A stretch of 64,000 nt of DNA from Aliivibrio sp. EL58 (GCF_900312675.1 NZ_OMPC01000009.1:372001-436000), one strand, 5' to 3'; shown: positions 7,201 through 17,132, counted from the stretch's first letter. The notes: generated by a model not told the origin, from the sequence alone. Translations and numbers: made by a program.

Positions 7201-9447
7201 ATGAGCAGTAAAAAAATCGTTTATGGTTTTTTCGTTTTATGGGTGAGCATTGTTAGTTTTTCATCAAATGTGTTTTCTGCTGATTTTGTTGGCAGTGATG
7301 CATGTATTGATTGTCATAAAGAAGAAACTGAGGCTTGGAAAGGGTCTGATCATGAAATGGCAATGAAACACGCAGATAAAGACAGCGTGTTTGGTGATTT
7401 TAATGACGCGACTTTTGAGTTTAAAGGAAAACCAAATAGCTTTTTTAAGAAAGGTGATGAATATTGGGTCAATATCGAAGGGCCTGATGGGAAGTTCAAC
7501 GATTATCAAATTAGTTATACCTTTGGTTTTGAGCCATTACAGCAATACATGGTGGAATTTGAAGACGGGCGTATTCAATTAATACCATTCGCTTGGGATT
7601 CGCGTAGTGAGGAAGAGGGTGGTCAACGTTGGTATCACCTTTATCCTGAGATGGAAAAAACGGATGAGTTCTATTGGACTAATACTGGGCAGAACTGGAA
7701 CTTCATGTGTGCTGATTGTCACTCAACGGATGTAAAGAAGAATTACGACGCGAAGACTGATACCTATAACACCAGCTGGTTTGAAATTAATGTTGGTTGT
7801 GAAGCCTGTCATGGCCCAGCAAGTGAGCATATTGCTTGGAGTAAGAACCAAACAGAAAATAAAAATCCACACTATGGATTTGATCGTGATTTGAGTAAGT
7901 CAGTTAAAGAGTGGGTGTTTAAAGAAGGCCATACAACGCTTCAACCAAAAGAGATTGCACAAACCGACCAAGTCGCGGTATGTGCGCAATGCCATAGCCG
8001 TCGAGTTCAAATTAATGAAGACCAAGCACATGTAGAAGGTTCTTTATTAGACAGTTATTTACCGAGTTTAATTACTTCTGGTTTATACCATAACGATGGT
8101 CAGATTTACGATGAAGATTATGTATATGGTTCTTTCATGCAGTCGAAAATGGCGGAAAAGGGTGTCACTTGTAGCAATTGCCATAACCCGCACTCAACCA
8201 AGTTAGATATTCCAGAGCAAGCCGTGTGTAGCCAATGTCATATTGCCTCAGAATATACACCAGAAAAACACACCTTCCATGAAGCCAATACCGAAGCATC
8301 GCAGTGTACGACATGTCACATGCCAGAAACGACTTACATGGGCGTAGATGCAAGACGTGATCATAGTTGGCAGATCCCAAGGCCGGATTTAAGTAAAAAC
8401 ATCGGCACACCTAACGTGTGTACTCAATGCCATGAAGAGAAAGACGATGTATGGGCAGATAAAAAAGTCGGTGAATGGTTCCCTGATTCAGCTTATCGAA
8501 ATCAACAACACTTTGCGGTGGCATTTTATGCCTCAGACATTAATTATCGCGGTGCTGGGGATGCCCTTTCATATACCGCGCAAGATGCGAAGCAATCTGG
8601 GATTATTCGTGGGTCTGCATTGCAACGTTTAAGCGCGTTTCCAAGTAAGAATACCTTAGTGGCATTGGGACGGGCGGTAAAACATGATGACGAATTAATT
8701 CGCTTAGGCGCAATTCAAGGGTCAGCAGGGTATACATCTCATGATCGTTGGCAAATATTATCGCCGTTATTAACAGATAGTGTGTTGGGTATTCGTGCCG
8801 AAGCCGCTGGTGCATTAGCGGCGTACTGGCCAGAGTGGAATCCATTACAACACGAGCAGTTATCTCCTGCATTAAATGAATACATTAATATTCAACTTTT
8901 TAATGCAGATAGAGGTTTTGGACGTACTAATTTGGGTAATGTTTATCGCTCACAAGGTCAACTTGAAAAGGCAGAAGAAGCCTATTTAGGAGCGATTGAT
9001 GTAGAGCCGTATTTTGTTAATAGCTATGTAAATCTTGCGGATTTATATCGAGCCCAAGGCAATGAAATGAAAGGCCTTCTGCTGATGCAACAAGGGATCA
9101 AAGCACAACCTAAATCTGGTGCACTACGTTACAGCGCAGGATTAGCACTATTGCGTTTAGGTAAGAAAACAGAAGCCGCTAATTACTTTAAACAAGCAAC
9201 TGAAATTGAAGCACAAAATTCACAATATTGGTATGTGTACGGCTTATCACTTGAAGGTATTAACCTTAATCAAGGTGCGAATGCATTGGCAAAAGCTTTT
9301 AGTTTAAGCGGTAATCCTCAGTATTTATTTGCACAGTGTGATCAACTGTTAAAAGCTAAATCACCACAAGCGCAATCCTGTATTACGCAACTTGAACAAT
9401 ATGCCCCTAAAAATGTGATCAATGAACTTAAAAAACGGCTTTATTAA
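7201..9447 (+). CDS. Octaheme c-type cytochrome with HEAT and TPR repeats
   Basis: 748 residues from the ATG at 7201, with AAGG upstream; an ATG at 7195 is the alternative. A Sec signal peptide ends near FSA-DF. Eight CxxCH heme motifs (CIDCH, CADCH, CEACH, CAQCH, CSNCH, CSQCH, CTTCH, CTQCH) lie between residues about 35 and 410. The first, in an SDACIDCH.EE...W.GSDH context, is like the cytochrome c554 family. Then come HEAT-like repeats (about 460-560) and TPR repeats (about 570-690). It should be a periplasmic electron carrier or multiheme enzyme with a protein-binding tail. The tail is clearly related to the 329-residue protein at 21267. Substrate and redox partner are unknown. Confidence 0.88.
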   Translation: MSSKKIVYGFFVLWVSIVSFSSNVFSADFVGSDACIDCHKEETEAWKGSDHEMAMKHADKDSVFGDFNDATFEFKGKPNSFFKKGDEYWVNIEGPDGKFNDYQISYTFGFEPLQQYMVEFEDGRIQLIPFAWDSRSEEEGGQRWYHLYPEMEKTDEFYWTNTGQNWNFMCADCHSTDVKKNYDAKTDTYNTSWFEINVGCEACHGPASEHIAWSKNQTENKNPHYGFDRDLSKSVKEWVFKEGHTTLQPKEIAQTDQVAVCAQCHSRRVQINEDQAHVEGSLLDSYLPSLITSGLYHNDGQIYDEDYVYGSFMQSKMAEKGVTCSNCHNPHSTKLDIPEQAVCSQCHIASEYTPEKHTFHEANTEASQCTTCHMPETTYMGVDARRDHSWQIPRPDLSKNIGTPNVCTQCHEEKDDVWADKKVGEWFPDSAYRNQQHFAVAFYASDINYRGAGDALSYTAQDAKQSGIIRGSALQRLSAFPSKNTLVALGRAVKHDDELIRLGAIQGSAGYTSHDRWQILSPLLTDSVLGIRAEAAGALAAYWPEWNPLQHEQLSPALNEYINIQLFNADRGFGRTNLGNVYRSQGQLEKAEEAYLGAIDVEPYFVNSYVNLADLYRAQGNEMKGLLLMQQGIKAQPKSGALRYSAGLALLRLGKKTEAANYFKQATEIEAQNSQYWYVYGLSLEGINLNQGANALAKAFSLSGNPQYLFAQCDQLLKAKSPQAQSCITQLEQYAPKNVINELKKRLY

Positions 9448-9454
9448 TGAGCAC

Positions 9455-9471
9455 TATAACCAATAGTTATG
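9455..9471. promoter_or_regulatory. Second LysR-type palindrome, before moxR
   Basis: TATAACCAATAGTTATG differs from the site at 5151 in two positions and keeps the T-N11-A spacing and ATAAC/GTTAT half sites. It lies 74 bases before the moxR start codon. Confidence 0.55.
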
Positions 9472-9544
9472 ATGGACTTAACTAGAATAGTAAAAGCTAA
9501 ATTTTAGTATCTATTGGTCTAACTCGTGAACGTAAGGAGAAAAC

Positions 9545-10540
9545 ATGAATCAAACTCAGAAGGCTATTACATCGCTTATCTCTCAAGTAGAGAAATCGGT
9601 GATTGGTCAATCCCATGTCGTGCGTTCACTGGTTATTGGGTTATTAACTCAAGGGCATGTTTTATTAGAGGGATTGCCAGGCACCGCAAAAACGCGTTCG
9701 GTTAAATCGTTGGCTGATAATTTACATACCTCGTTTGGGCGTATTCAATTTACGCCAGATCTATTGCCATCTGATGTGACGGGTACAGAAGTATACCAAG
9801 AGCAAAATGGTAAACCGCAATTGCATTTTCAACCGGGCCCTATCTTTAACAGTATTGTTTTAGCCGATGAAATCAACCGAGCGCCAGCCAAAGTACAAGC
9901 GGCGCTATTAGAAGCCATGGCGGAGGGCACGATAACTGTTGGTGATCAAACTCATACCTTACCTGAATTATTCATGGTGCTTGCGACACAGAACCCAGTA
10001 GAGCAAGAAGGGACATATCCATTACCTGAAGCGCAAATGGACCGATTCATCATGAAGGTGTCGGTTGATTATCCTGATGATGAGGCTGAGTTAGATATTA
10101 TTCGTCTTGTTCGTGGAGAAGAGTCACCACAAAAACACACACAAGAAGATAATCTTGAAATAGAAACGGCTATCCAACTTGATCCTTCTGTAGTGATGCA
10201 AGCGCGTTCTGAATTATCTCAAATCGAAGTGTCTGAGATCAGTGAGCGTTACATCGTTGCTTTGGTTATGGCGACACGTAAACCTGAGCGTTATTCTGAA
10301 TCAAACTTGTCTCGTTGGATAGAAATTGGTTCGAGTCCTCGAGCATCCATTTCATTAGATAAGTGCGCTCGTGCGTATGCATGGTTACAAGGTCGAGATT
10401 ACGTAGAGCCGGATGATATTCGAGCAATGGCACATTCAGTGTTGGGGCACCGTATAACGTTGAGTTATGACGCTTTAGCCGATGGCGTGACGCAAGAGCA
10501 AGTCATCAATGAATTGTTGGATCATGTTGTTATTGGGTAG
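9545..10540 (+). CDS. MoxR-family AAA+ ATPase
   Basis: 331 residues, full length for MoxR. Walker A GLPGTAKT at 43-50, Walker B with ADEINRAP near 108-115, sensor 1 in LATQNPVEQEGTYPLPEAQMDRF, and the C-terminal lid. MoxR proteins act with VWA proteins as chaperones or metal/cofactor insertion factors for membrane and periplasmic complexes. AAGGAG lies five bases before the ATG. It is first of a six-gene run (moxR, DUF58, DUF4381, VWA, VWA-TPR, BatD) with overlaps or tiny gaps throughout. Confidence 0.92.
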   Translation: MNQTQKAITSLISQVEKSVIGQSHVVRSLVIGLLTQGHVLLEGLPGTAKTRSVKSLADNLHTSFGRIQFTPDLLPSDVTGTEVYQEQNGKPQLHFQPGPIFNSIVLADEINRAPAKVQAALLEAMAEGTITVGDQTHTLPELFMVLATQNPVEQEGTYPLPEAQMDRFIMKVSVDYPDDEAELDIIRLVRGEESPQKHTQEDNLEIETAIQLDPSVVMQARSELSQIEVSEISERYIVALVMATRKPERYSESNLSRWIEIGSSPRASISLDKCARAYAWLQGRDYVEPDDIRAMAHSVLGHRITLSYDALADGVTQEQVINELLDHVVIG

Positions 10541-10548
10541 GGCTTTTT

Positions 10549-11487
10549 ATGAACGAAAAAAGCACCGATACACGTATTCATTGTGAATACAGCCAATTAG
10601 TAAAACTGCAATCTCAAGCGAGATCGTTCAGTTTATTACCGAATTTAAAATCAGGCACCGCGTTGTCTGGTCGCCATTCGTCTATTTTTCGTGGGCGAGG
10701 TTTAAATTTTGAGGAGTTAAGACATTATCAACTCGGTGATGATATTCGTAATCTTGATTGGAAGGTAACGATGCGAACTGGCAAGCCTCATGTTAGATCG
10801 TACACGGAAGAGAAAGACCGCAATTTTATTATCTGTGTTGATCAACGCAGCAGTATGTATTTTTCATCAGTAGAGACAATGAAATCGGTTGTGGCTGCTG
10901 AATTGGCAGCACTCACTGCGTGGCGTATTTTACAAGACAGTGATCGTGTTGGTTTTGTCATCAGCTCAAGCGAGAAAATGCACTGGTTAACGCCAAAACG
11001 ATCTCAAGGTGATTTACTCCATCGGCTGCAATTGTTATCTAGTATTAATAAGTCTTTAGACGTCGAAAGTAAAGACGTTGATGGTGTTGGTTTTTCACAG
11101 TTTGTGACACTATTAGGTCGATTAAAGCTTAAAGAAGCAACCATTATTATCCTAAGTGATTGGCATGGCGTTACCTCTGATGAGATAACTCATTTAAAAC
11201 ACCTTCAAAAACACAATGATGTATTAGGGGTATTAATCTCTGATCCTTTCGAGTCCAATTTTCCATCACAAAGCAGCTCATGGGTGGTGGGTGATGGCGC
11301 ATTTCAAATTAACCTTAATGACGCAAAGAAATTTGATCTAGCTAATAAAGGGTTGAGTGTTCATCAAGATTTAAAGAAAGAGCAACTAATTCAGCTGATG
11401 GCAGCAAAAGGCCTTCCTCTTATTGAAGCGGATACGTCAGGGCATCATATCGAGCAGCTGAAACGCGCAATAGGAGGCAGACGATGA
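10549..11487 (+). CDS. DUF58 protein of the MoxR-Bat operon
   Basis: 312 residues. The DUF58 signature is clear: SGRHSSIFRGRGL.FEELR.YQ.GDD.R.LDWK.T.R at about 43-80, followed by a VWA-like fold (ICVDQRSSMYF near 105). Such proteins are the cytosolic partner between MoxR ATPase and membrane VWA proteins. It starts 8 bases after moxR and overlaps the next gene by four bases. Confidence 0.88.
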   Translation: MNEKSTDTRIHCEYSQLVKLQSQARSFSLLPNLKSGTALSGRHSSIFRGRGLNFEELRHYQLGDDIRNLDWKVTMRTGKPHVRSYTEEKDRNFIICVDQRSSMYFSSVETMKSVVAAELAALTAWRILQDSDRVGFVISSSEKMHWLTPKRSQGDLLHRLQLLSSINKSLDVESKDVDGVGFSQFVTLLGRLKLKEATIIILSDWHGVTSDEITHLKHLQKHNDVLGVLISDPFESNFPSQSSSWVVGDGAFQINLNDAKKFDLANKGLSVHQDLKKEQLIQLMAAKGLPLIEADTSGHHIEQLKRAIGGRR

Positions 11488-12008
11488 GCATTCATGAGCC
11501 GCCAAGCAGTTATATGCTGAGAAAAATGAGTGAGGTGACCGTTCCCGATCATGTGAGCTGGTTTCCGCAAACGATAGGTTGGAAAATTGTCGCCATCATT
11601 CTTTTGGTTTTTTCGGTTTACTGCATTGTGGCATGGATTAAAAAGTGGTGGGCAAATCGCTATCGTCGTGAAGCAAGCAGTTTATTAAATTTGATATCGA
11701 GTTCTGTGAATAATCCATCGTTAAGTTATGAAATATTTGAAGTGATGAAAGCAGTACTTACGCATATTAGCGCAAAGAATGCGACACTCTTTAAAGACGA
11801 TTTTCTTATCGCATTGGATAGTTATTCACTCGATGGTACAGGTAATTTTAATAATGAACTTGGACAACAGTGGATGCGTTCATTAGTGCAACAGCAATAT
11901 GCATTATCAGAGCAGCAACTCACTGATTTAACTGTGTTATGTCAACAATGGTTATCTAACCATGTAATGCCTACATTGAATCAAAATGGAGGTGAAGATG
12001 CAGTTTAA
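11484..12008 (+). CDS. DUF4381 membrane protein of the MoxR-Bat operon
   Basis: 174 residues with one transmembrane helix at about residues 30-53 and a cytoplasmic helical domain ending in a QQW-rich stretch. The PP.SYML..M.EV..P..VSWFPQT.GWK opening is typical of DUF4381, found in proteobacterial Bat operons. ATGA overlap with the DUF58 gene; the 3' end overlaps the next gene by 11 bases. Confidence 0.8.
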   Translation: MSIHEPPSSYMLRKMSEVTVPDHVSWFPQTIGWKIVAIILLVFSVYCIVAWIKKWWANRYRREASSLLNLISSSVNNPSLSYEIFEVMKAVLTHISAKNATLFKDDFLIALDSYSLDGTGNFNNELGQQWMRSLVQQQYALSEQQLTDLTVLCQQWLSNHVMPTLNQNGGEDAV

Positions 12009-13068
12009 TCAGTTGGAATTAGCGAACCCATATTGGTTATGGATGCTGCCATTACCGATCATTATTTATTGGTTAATCCCAGCTTACCGTACACGCCAAT
12101 CCGCCATTAAAGTACCTTTCTTTGATGTGTTAGTAAAAGCGTTAGATGAGTCTCCATCAGAAGGAGCAAGTCAGTTACAAGCAAGTTATTGGCAAAAAGC
12201 ATTTTTGATTATTTCATGGTGTTTATTAATTTTCGCACTGACCAAACCGACTATTTTAGGTGAACCTCAAACTCGTGAAAGCTTAGGGCGAGATGTGATG
12301 GTCGTGGTGGACTTATCTGGTTCGATGGCAGAGCAAGACTTTGTGTCTAAAGGTTCTTCAGACAAAGGTTCTATTCAAAAGATTTCTCGTTTAGAAGCAA
12401 CAAAAGAAGTCTTGGCCGATTTTGTTAAAACTCGAAAAGGGGATCGTTTAGGGTTAATTCTTTTTGGTGATGCTGCGTTTGTACAAACTCCATTTACTGC
12501 GGATCAAAAAGTGTGGTTAGAGCTATTGAATCAAACTGACGTGGCAATGGCAGGGCAAAGTACCCACTTGGGTGATGCTATTGGACTTGCGATTAAAGTC
12601 TTTGAGCAAAGTTCAAAAGAAGAGACAAGCAGTAAGACTGATACCAAAGACAATAAAACAAAACCACGAGAGAAAGTCGCCATCGTTTTAACGGATGGTA
12701 ATGATACTGGCAGTTATGTTGAACCGATTGATGCAGCCAAGGTTGCGGCAGCTAAAAATGTGCGTATTCATATGATTGCAATGGGTGATCCAAGAACTGT
12801 TGGGGAACAAGCATTAGATATGGATGTGATTAATCGAGTCGCCGAAGCCTCTGGCGGGAAAGCGTTTCAAGCCATTAATCGTGATGAATTAGAGCAAGCT
12901 TATGAAGCCATTGGTGAATTAGAGCCTCAACTATATGAAAGCACGACTTATCGACCAAAGCAGTCAATTCATCAATACCCAATGATGTTGATCGTCATGA
13001 TGTATTTATTCGCTTTTGGCTTTGCGACAATTAAGCGTCATGTTAAATCGGGAGAAAAGCATGTTTGA
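11998..13068 (+). CDS. BatA-like VWA-domain membrane protein
   Basis: 356 residues from the ATG at 11998, which has an excellent GGAGGTGA seven bases upstream; an ATG at 11986 would place this site inside the gene. Two N-terminal transmembrane helices (about 12-30 and 65-83), a periplasmic or cytosolic VWA domain with the metal-site motif DLSGS (about residues 98-102) and TDGND, and a C-terminal helix near 325-343. A low-complexity lysine/threonine insert (about 205-225) interrupts the domain. Membrane partner of the MoxR ATPase. Confidence 0.88.
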   Translation: MQFNQLELANPYWLWMLPLPIIIYWLIPAYRTRQSAIKVPFFDVLVKALDESPSEGASQLQASYWQKAFLIISWCLLIFALTKPTILGEPQTRESLGRDVMVVVDLSGSMAEQDFVSKGSSDKGSIQKISRLEATKEVLADFVKTRKGDRLGLILFGDAAFVQTPFTADQKVWLELLNQTDVAMAGQSTHLGDAIGLAIKVFEQSSKEETSSKTDTKDNKTKPREKVAIVLTDGNDTGSYVEPIDAAKVAAAKNVRIHMIAMGDPRTVGEQALDMDVINRVAEASGGKAFQAINRDELEQAYEAIGELEPQLYESTTYRPKQSIHQYPMMLIVMMYLFAFGFATIKRHVKSGEKHV

Positions 13069-14776
13069 TTCCCTGATGTGGCAGCAAATTGCTGAACAAT
13101 TTCATTTTATTCGACCGTTATGGTTATTGATCCTAATCCCGTTTGGTATTGTGATTTATTTACGTTGGAAACAAGATGCAAAAAATGAATGGCAAGAACA
13201 ACTACCAAAACATTTACGTAATGCATTAACCATTAATGATGCGGGATGGAAAAAACAGCTGCCATTAAAGTTGCTAGGTGTTTCTATGTTTGTCGCTATT
13301 ATCGTGTGTGCAGGTCCAACTTGGCAGCGTGAAGCGTCTCCATTTGGTGAAGATAAAGCAGCGTTACTTATTGTTCTGGATAACAGTGAATCGATGTTGC
13401 AAAAAGATCTTGCGCCAAACCGATTAGAGCGTTCTAAGCAAAAAATACGAGACCTAATCAAGCAACGACAAGGTGGTAAAACAGGGTTAGTCGTCTTTTC
13501 TGGCTCAGCACATTTAGCCATGCCATTAACCAAAGATGATTCGGTATTCGCGCCATTTTTAGCTGCAATTCAACCCGATATTATGCCTGTAGAAGGTAAA
13601 AGCGCAGAAACAGCCTTACCACTTATTGACCCTCAATTGGGGGCTGAAAGTGTGGGAACAGTACTGTTAATTACTGACGGTGTTAACCCTACAACGACGG
13701 AGGCATTTAAGAGTTACTTTGAGAAAAGTCGACATCAATTATTAGTATTGGCGGCAGGAAATGGTGACAGAGCCAGTGATAACCCGATGGACCTTTCATC
13801 GCTTAAGTCATTAGCCAGTAAAAGTAATGGCAGCGTCGTTGAAGTGACGATTGACGACAGTGATATTAAGACGCTAAACAGTAAAATAGAACGTCATATG
13901 CAGCTAAATAATGAATCGGCAATGCCGTGGAAAGACATGGGGTATTTTCTTTTATTTCCTGTCTCTCTTTTGATGTTGTCATGGTTTAGAAAAGGCTGGT
14001 TAGTAAAATGGTGTTTGGTGGCATTGATTGTTTTCCCTAGTTTTTATTCGACTCCAACTTATGCTGAAACGGTCAGTCTAAAAGCCAAAACGAATGAACC
14101 AGTAAAAGAAGTGACGGCATGGGATAGAACGACGCAATGGTGGATGGATTTATGGTTAACACCAGATCAACAAGGGCAATGGTATTTTGATAAATTCGAA
14201 TATTTAACGGCCGCAAAACGTTATCAAGATCCTCTTAAAAAAGGCATCGCTTATTATTATGCCGGCGAATATAAATTGGCTCACAGTGCTTTTCTACAAG
14301 TAAAAACCAATCTAGGTATTTTTAATGCGGCGAATTCGTTGGCAAGACAAAGAGAATATCTTGCTGCTCGTGATGTTTATCAGTTATTGCTAGAAAGAGA
14401 TCTTGAAAGTGAGTTAAAAGAAAAAGTAGAAAACAATTTATCGATCATGCAAGGCATTGTCGATGAAGTGAATCGTATGAGTGAAAGCCAGAAAGGCAGC
14501 ACAGATGGACCTGAAGAGTCTTTTGAATTAGGGGATGATAAACCTAAAACGGGTGATGGCGCGGATGAGAAAGTAGATTCTGCATTAATGAAAGAAGAGA
14601 AACTGAATGCGAATGAAATTTTAGGTAGCCAAGAGCTTGCTGATAAGTGGCTACGCCGTGTAGAGGCCGACCCTAAGTATTTCTTACGTGCGAAATTTCA
14701 GCTTCAACTTCGAGCCCAGTCATCTGGTTCTCAATCATCGGTTTCTGGATCAGAAAATAGTGGAGAAGGTAAATAA
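13061..14776 (+). CDS. BatB/BatC-like VWA protein with TPR tail
   Basis: 571 residues from the ATG at 13061 (GGAG upstream); overlaps the preceding gene by 8 bases. N-terminal transmembrane helices, a VWA domain with a DNSES metal-site motif near residue 107, a further transmembrane pair near 290-330, then a TPR segment (FEYLTAAKRYQDPLKKGIAYY..., about 385-470) and an acidic, serine-rich tail. It equals BatB fused to BatC of the Bacteroides aerotolerance operon. TPR part should lie in the periplasm. Confidence 0.85.
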   Translation: MFDSLMWQQIAEQFHFIRPLWLLILIPFGIVIYLRWKQDAKNEWQEQLPKHLRNALTINDAGWKKQLPLKLLGVSMFVAIIVCAGPTWQREASPFGEDKAALLIVLDNSESMLQKDLAPNRLERSKQKIRDLIKQRQGGKTGLVVFSGSAHLAMPLTKDDSVFAPFLAAIQPDIMPVEGKSAETALPLIDPQLGAESVGTVLLITDGVNPTTTEAFKSYFEKSRHQLLVLAAGNGDRASDNPMDLSSLKSLASKSNGSVVEVTIDDSDIKTLNSKIERHMQLNNESAMPWKDMGYFLLFPVSLLMLSWFRKGWLVKWCLVALIVFPSFYSTPTYAETVSLKAKTNEPVKEVTAWDRTTQWWMDLWLTPDQQGQWYFDKFEYLTAAKRYQDPLKKGIAYYYAGEYKLAHSAFLQVKTNLGIFNAANSLARQREYLAARDVYQLLLERDLESELKEKVENNLSIMQGIVDEVNRMSESQKGSTDGPEESFELGDDKPKTGDGADEKVDSALMKEEKLNANEILGSQELADKWLRRVEADPKYFLRAKFQLQLRAQSSGSQSSVSGSENSGEGK

Positions 14777-16125
14777 TGTCTCAAAATAACGATAAACGTC
14801 GAGTCATACACCTTTGCATTTTTGTCGCCGTTATATTAATGGTGATGAGTTTTGGTTCTAGAGCCAATACGGTTGAAACACTCGATAAATCCGATCAGGT
14901 AACAATAAAAACGTGGTTAAGTGATCCGAATAAAACTAAAGAAAACAAGGATAAGAAAGCGCCAACTTATGCCGTAAATCAGCAAATCATTTTATATATA
15001 GAAGTCGTTACGCCAAGGTGGTTTACCGGAGGTACTCGAATAGCGCCTATAGAAATTCCGAATGTAGTAGCAAAACAGCGTAACCAATTAGCCACCAATT
15101 TTACAGAAAGGCGCAATGGAGCAACTTGGACTCATCAACGTTGGGAGGTGACATTATACCCACAAGTTGAAGGCAATTTTGTTGTCCCACCAACGGCTGT
15201 TAAGGTACAAGTTTCACGAGAAAATTCGGGAAACGTTTCTGGTGTTTTATATACAGAACCACAACGGTTTACCGCAATTACGCCATCAGGTTTATTGAAT
15301 GATGACTCTGAATGGGTATCTGGTCGTGATTTTTCAGTTGAACAAGAGTGGGATAAATCAAATGATGACTTAAAAGCGGGTGATGCGATCACTCGTACCA
15401 TCACCATCAAGGGCTCAGATACATTAGCTATGTTGATCCCTGAATTGATTAAGCAAACTTCGACAGCGAATTATCAAACGTACTCACAACCTAACCAATT
15501 AGATGATTCACAGACTCGTGGCGATTATTTGTCAGAACGAAAAGAGTCGGTTGTTTATGTTCTTCAAAATGGGGGGGAGGTAGCGTTCCCAGCCATTAAC
15601 TTAACCTGGTGGGATACCGATGCTCAAGAATTAAAAACCATTGCGCTTGATGGCCAATCATTTTCTGTTTCTCATACAGTGAGTTCTTGGTTGCACCAAT
15701 ATTGGCAGTGGTTAGTAATATTGATGAGCACTGCCGTTGTTATCTTATTTAGTGTGATTAAAACCATTCGTTATTATCAAACTCATCCATTACCTGCTTG
15801 GCTTATCTATTCGAAAGCCGTAAATAAACAAGAGTGGGGAACAGTAAGAGTACTTCTTTATCGAACGCTGAGAATGAAAAACAAAACCTTGGAGTTAAAA
15901 TACTGCCATTCAACCAGTGATTGGCAACAAGATTCGTCTACCTTTCAAACAAGAGAGATCACTAAAAAGATATCCTCTCGTTTATGGAAAAGAATATCTT
16001 CTCCAACAAATAGATTATCTTCTCTCTTTTCAATGTGGAAGCCAAAAGCGGTATTTCCTCAGTTCAATCAGTTACGAAGAAAATATGTAAAAAACCAAGA
16101 GAATCAACACAAAAGAAAAGATTAA
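14776..16125 (+). CDS. BatD-like periplasmic protein
   Basis: 449 residues: signal-anchor (about 12-32), a long beta-rich periplasmic region with repeated immunoglobulin-like strands, a transmembrane helix near 310-328, and a basic cytoplasmic tail. This is BatD architecture, and it is last in the operon, as is common. The start codon shares one base with the previous stop (TAATG). The C-terminal 60 residues are unusually rich in Arg, Lys and Ser and may be disordered. Confidence 0.8.
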   Translation: MSQNNDKRRVIHLCIFVAVILMVMSFGSRANTVETLDKSDQVTIKTWLSDPNKTKENKDKKAPTYAVNQQIILYIEVVTPRWFTGGTRIAPIEIPNVVAKQRNQLATNFTERRNGATWTHQRWEVTLYPQVEGNFVVPPTAVKVQVSRENSGNVSGVLYTEPQRFTAITPSGLLNDDSEWVSGRDFSVEQEWDKSNDDLKAGDAITRTITIKGSDTLAMLIPELIKQTSTANYQTYSQPNQLDDSQTRGDYLSERKESVVYVLQNGGEVAFPAINLTWWDTDAQELKTIALDGQSFSVSHTVSSWLHQYWQWLVILMSTAVVILFSVIKTIRYYQTHPLPAWLIYSKAVNKQEWGTVRVLLYRTLRMKNKTLELKYCHSTSDWQQDSSTFQTREITKKISSRLWKRISSPTNRLSSLFSMWKPKAVFPQFNQLRRKYVKNQENQHKRKD

Positions 16126-16177
16126 AGGTTGTATCGAGCTTTTAGTTATATACAGTGGAAGTAGGGATCAATCAGTA

Positions 16178-17098
16178 GTGTCAGTAATAATGAAAAGTAC
16201 AGAGCTTAATTTAATACCTATTTTTGTCGCAATTTATGAAGAAAAAAACCTTTCTAAAGCCGCGGCAAGGATGAATATTAGTCAACCTGCAGTAAGTAAA
16301 GCGTTGAAAAGATTACGTGAGATTTATGACGATCCTTTGTTTCATAGAAATACCTCTGGGGTAGAACCGACGGTATTTTCTTCTGATATTTATCCCGCAA
16401 TGTCAGCAGCATTGAAGAATTTTACATCGACATTATCAGCATCCAGAGAGTTTGACCCTAAAACCTCCAACCGCATATTTTCTATAGCGGTGGTATCAAC
16501 GGTTAGTTATTCCCTTATTCCTAAATTAGTTAAGCAAATTCGAGCTTGTGCGCCTAATGTTTCGCTAGAAGTGCACCCTCAATTTACTGAAGATTTGGAA
16601 GCCGATCTACGATTACAACGTTATGATTTGGTCATTGATATGGCGATAAGAGGTCGAACGTTATTAAAATCAGAAGTTATCTATACTGAAAAATTAAAAG
16701 TAGTTTGTAGTCAAAACCATCCTCGGATCGGTGATGAAATATCACTAGAAGAATTCTTAAGTGAAGAACATGTTGCTGCATCGCGCTGGCACAGTCGAAG
16801 CAGCTTATTGAATGGGGATGATATAGTAGAGCTTGAGGCTCGAAATATTGTAATAAGAGCAGCTGGCGCATTCGAAATGATGCCAATTATTAGTTCAACA
16901 GAAATGATAGGGATGCTTCCACAATCGGCAATTTCTGATTTAGGTGCGTATTACAATTTGAAGTCGTTAGATTTACCTTTTGATCGCCAACAACATGATT
17001 TGTGTATTATCTGGCATCCAAGCCGAACGGCAGAAAGTGGACACCGTTGGTTAAGACAACAAATTCAAAAAGTGGCGAATAAAGTAGCCATCCCATAA
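16178..17098 (+). CDS. LysR-family transcriptional regulator
   Basis: 306 residues from a GTG at 16178, preferred because AGGGA lies ten bases upstream; an ATG at 16190 would remove four residues. N-terminal winged helix-turn-helix with LSKAAARMNISQPAVSKALKRLRE (about 24-47), then the periplasmic-binding-protein-like effector domain. It follows the Bat operon by 52 bases on the same strand and is convergent with the PafA-like gene. It probably controls the sulfatase/Bat locus through the TATAACCAATRGTTAT sites at 5151 and 9455; this is inference from location and site type. Confidence 0.88.
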   Translation: MSVIMKSTELNLIPIFVAIYEEKNLSKAAARMNISQPAVSKALKRLREIYDDPLFHRNTSGVEPTVFSSDIYPAMSAALKNFTSTLSASREFDPKTSNRIFSIAVVSTVSYSLIPKLVKQIRACAPNVSLEVHPQFTEDLEADLRLQRYDLVIDMAIRGRTLLKSEVIYTEKLKVVCSQNHPRIGDEISLEEFLSEEHVAASRWHSRSSLLNGDDIVELEARNIVIRAAGAFEMMPIISSTEMIGMLPQSAISDLGAYYNLKSLDLPFDRQQHDLCIIWHPSRTAESGHRWLRQQIQKVANKVAIP

Positions 17099-17132
17099 TC
17101 TATTTAGTTTGTTTTATAAGTACATAGAATAT

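Noticed and set aside
7201-9447. Octaheme sulfite reductase (MccA) or tetrathionate reductase
   Set aside because: All eight heme sites are plain CxxCH; the special long CX15-17CH heme site of MccA is absent, so I kept a descriptive name.
13156-13533. 125-residue minus-strand frame
   Set aside because: Lies inside the VWA-TPR gene in an opposing frame; Cys/Pro-rich composition typical of a shadow.
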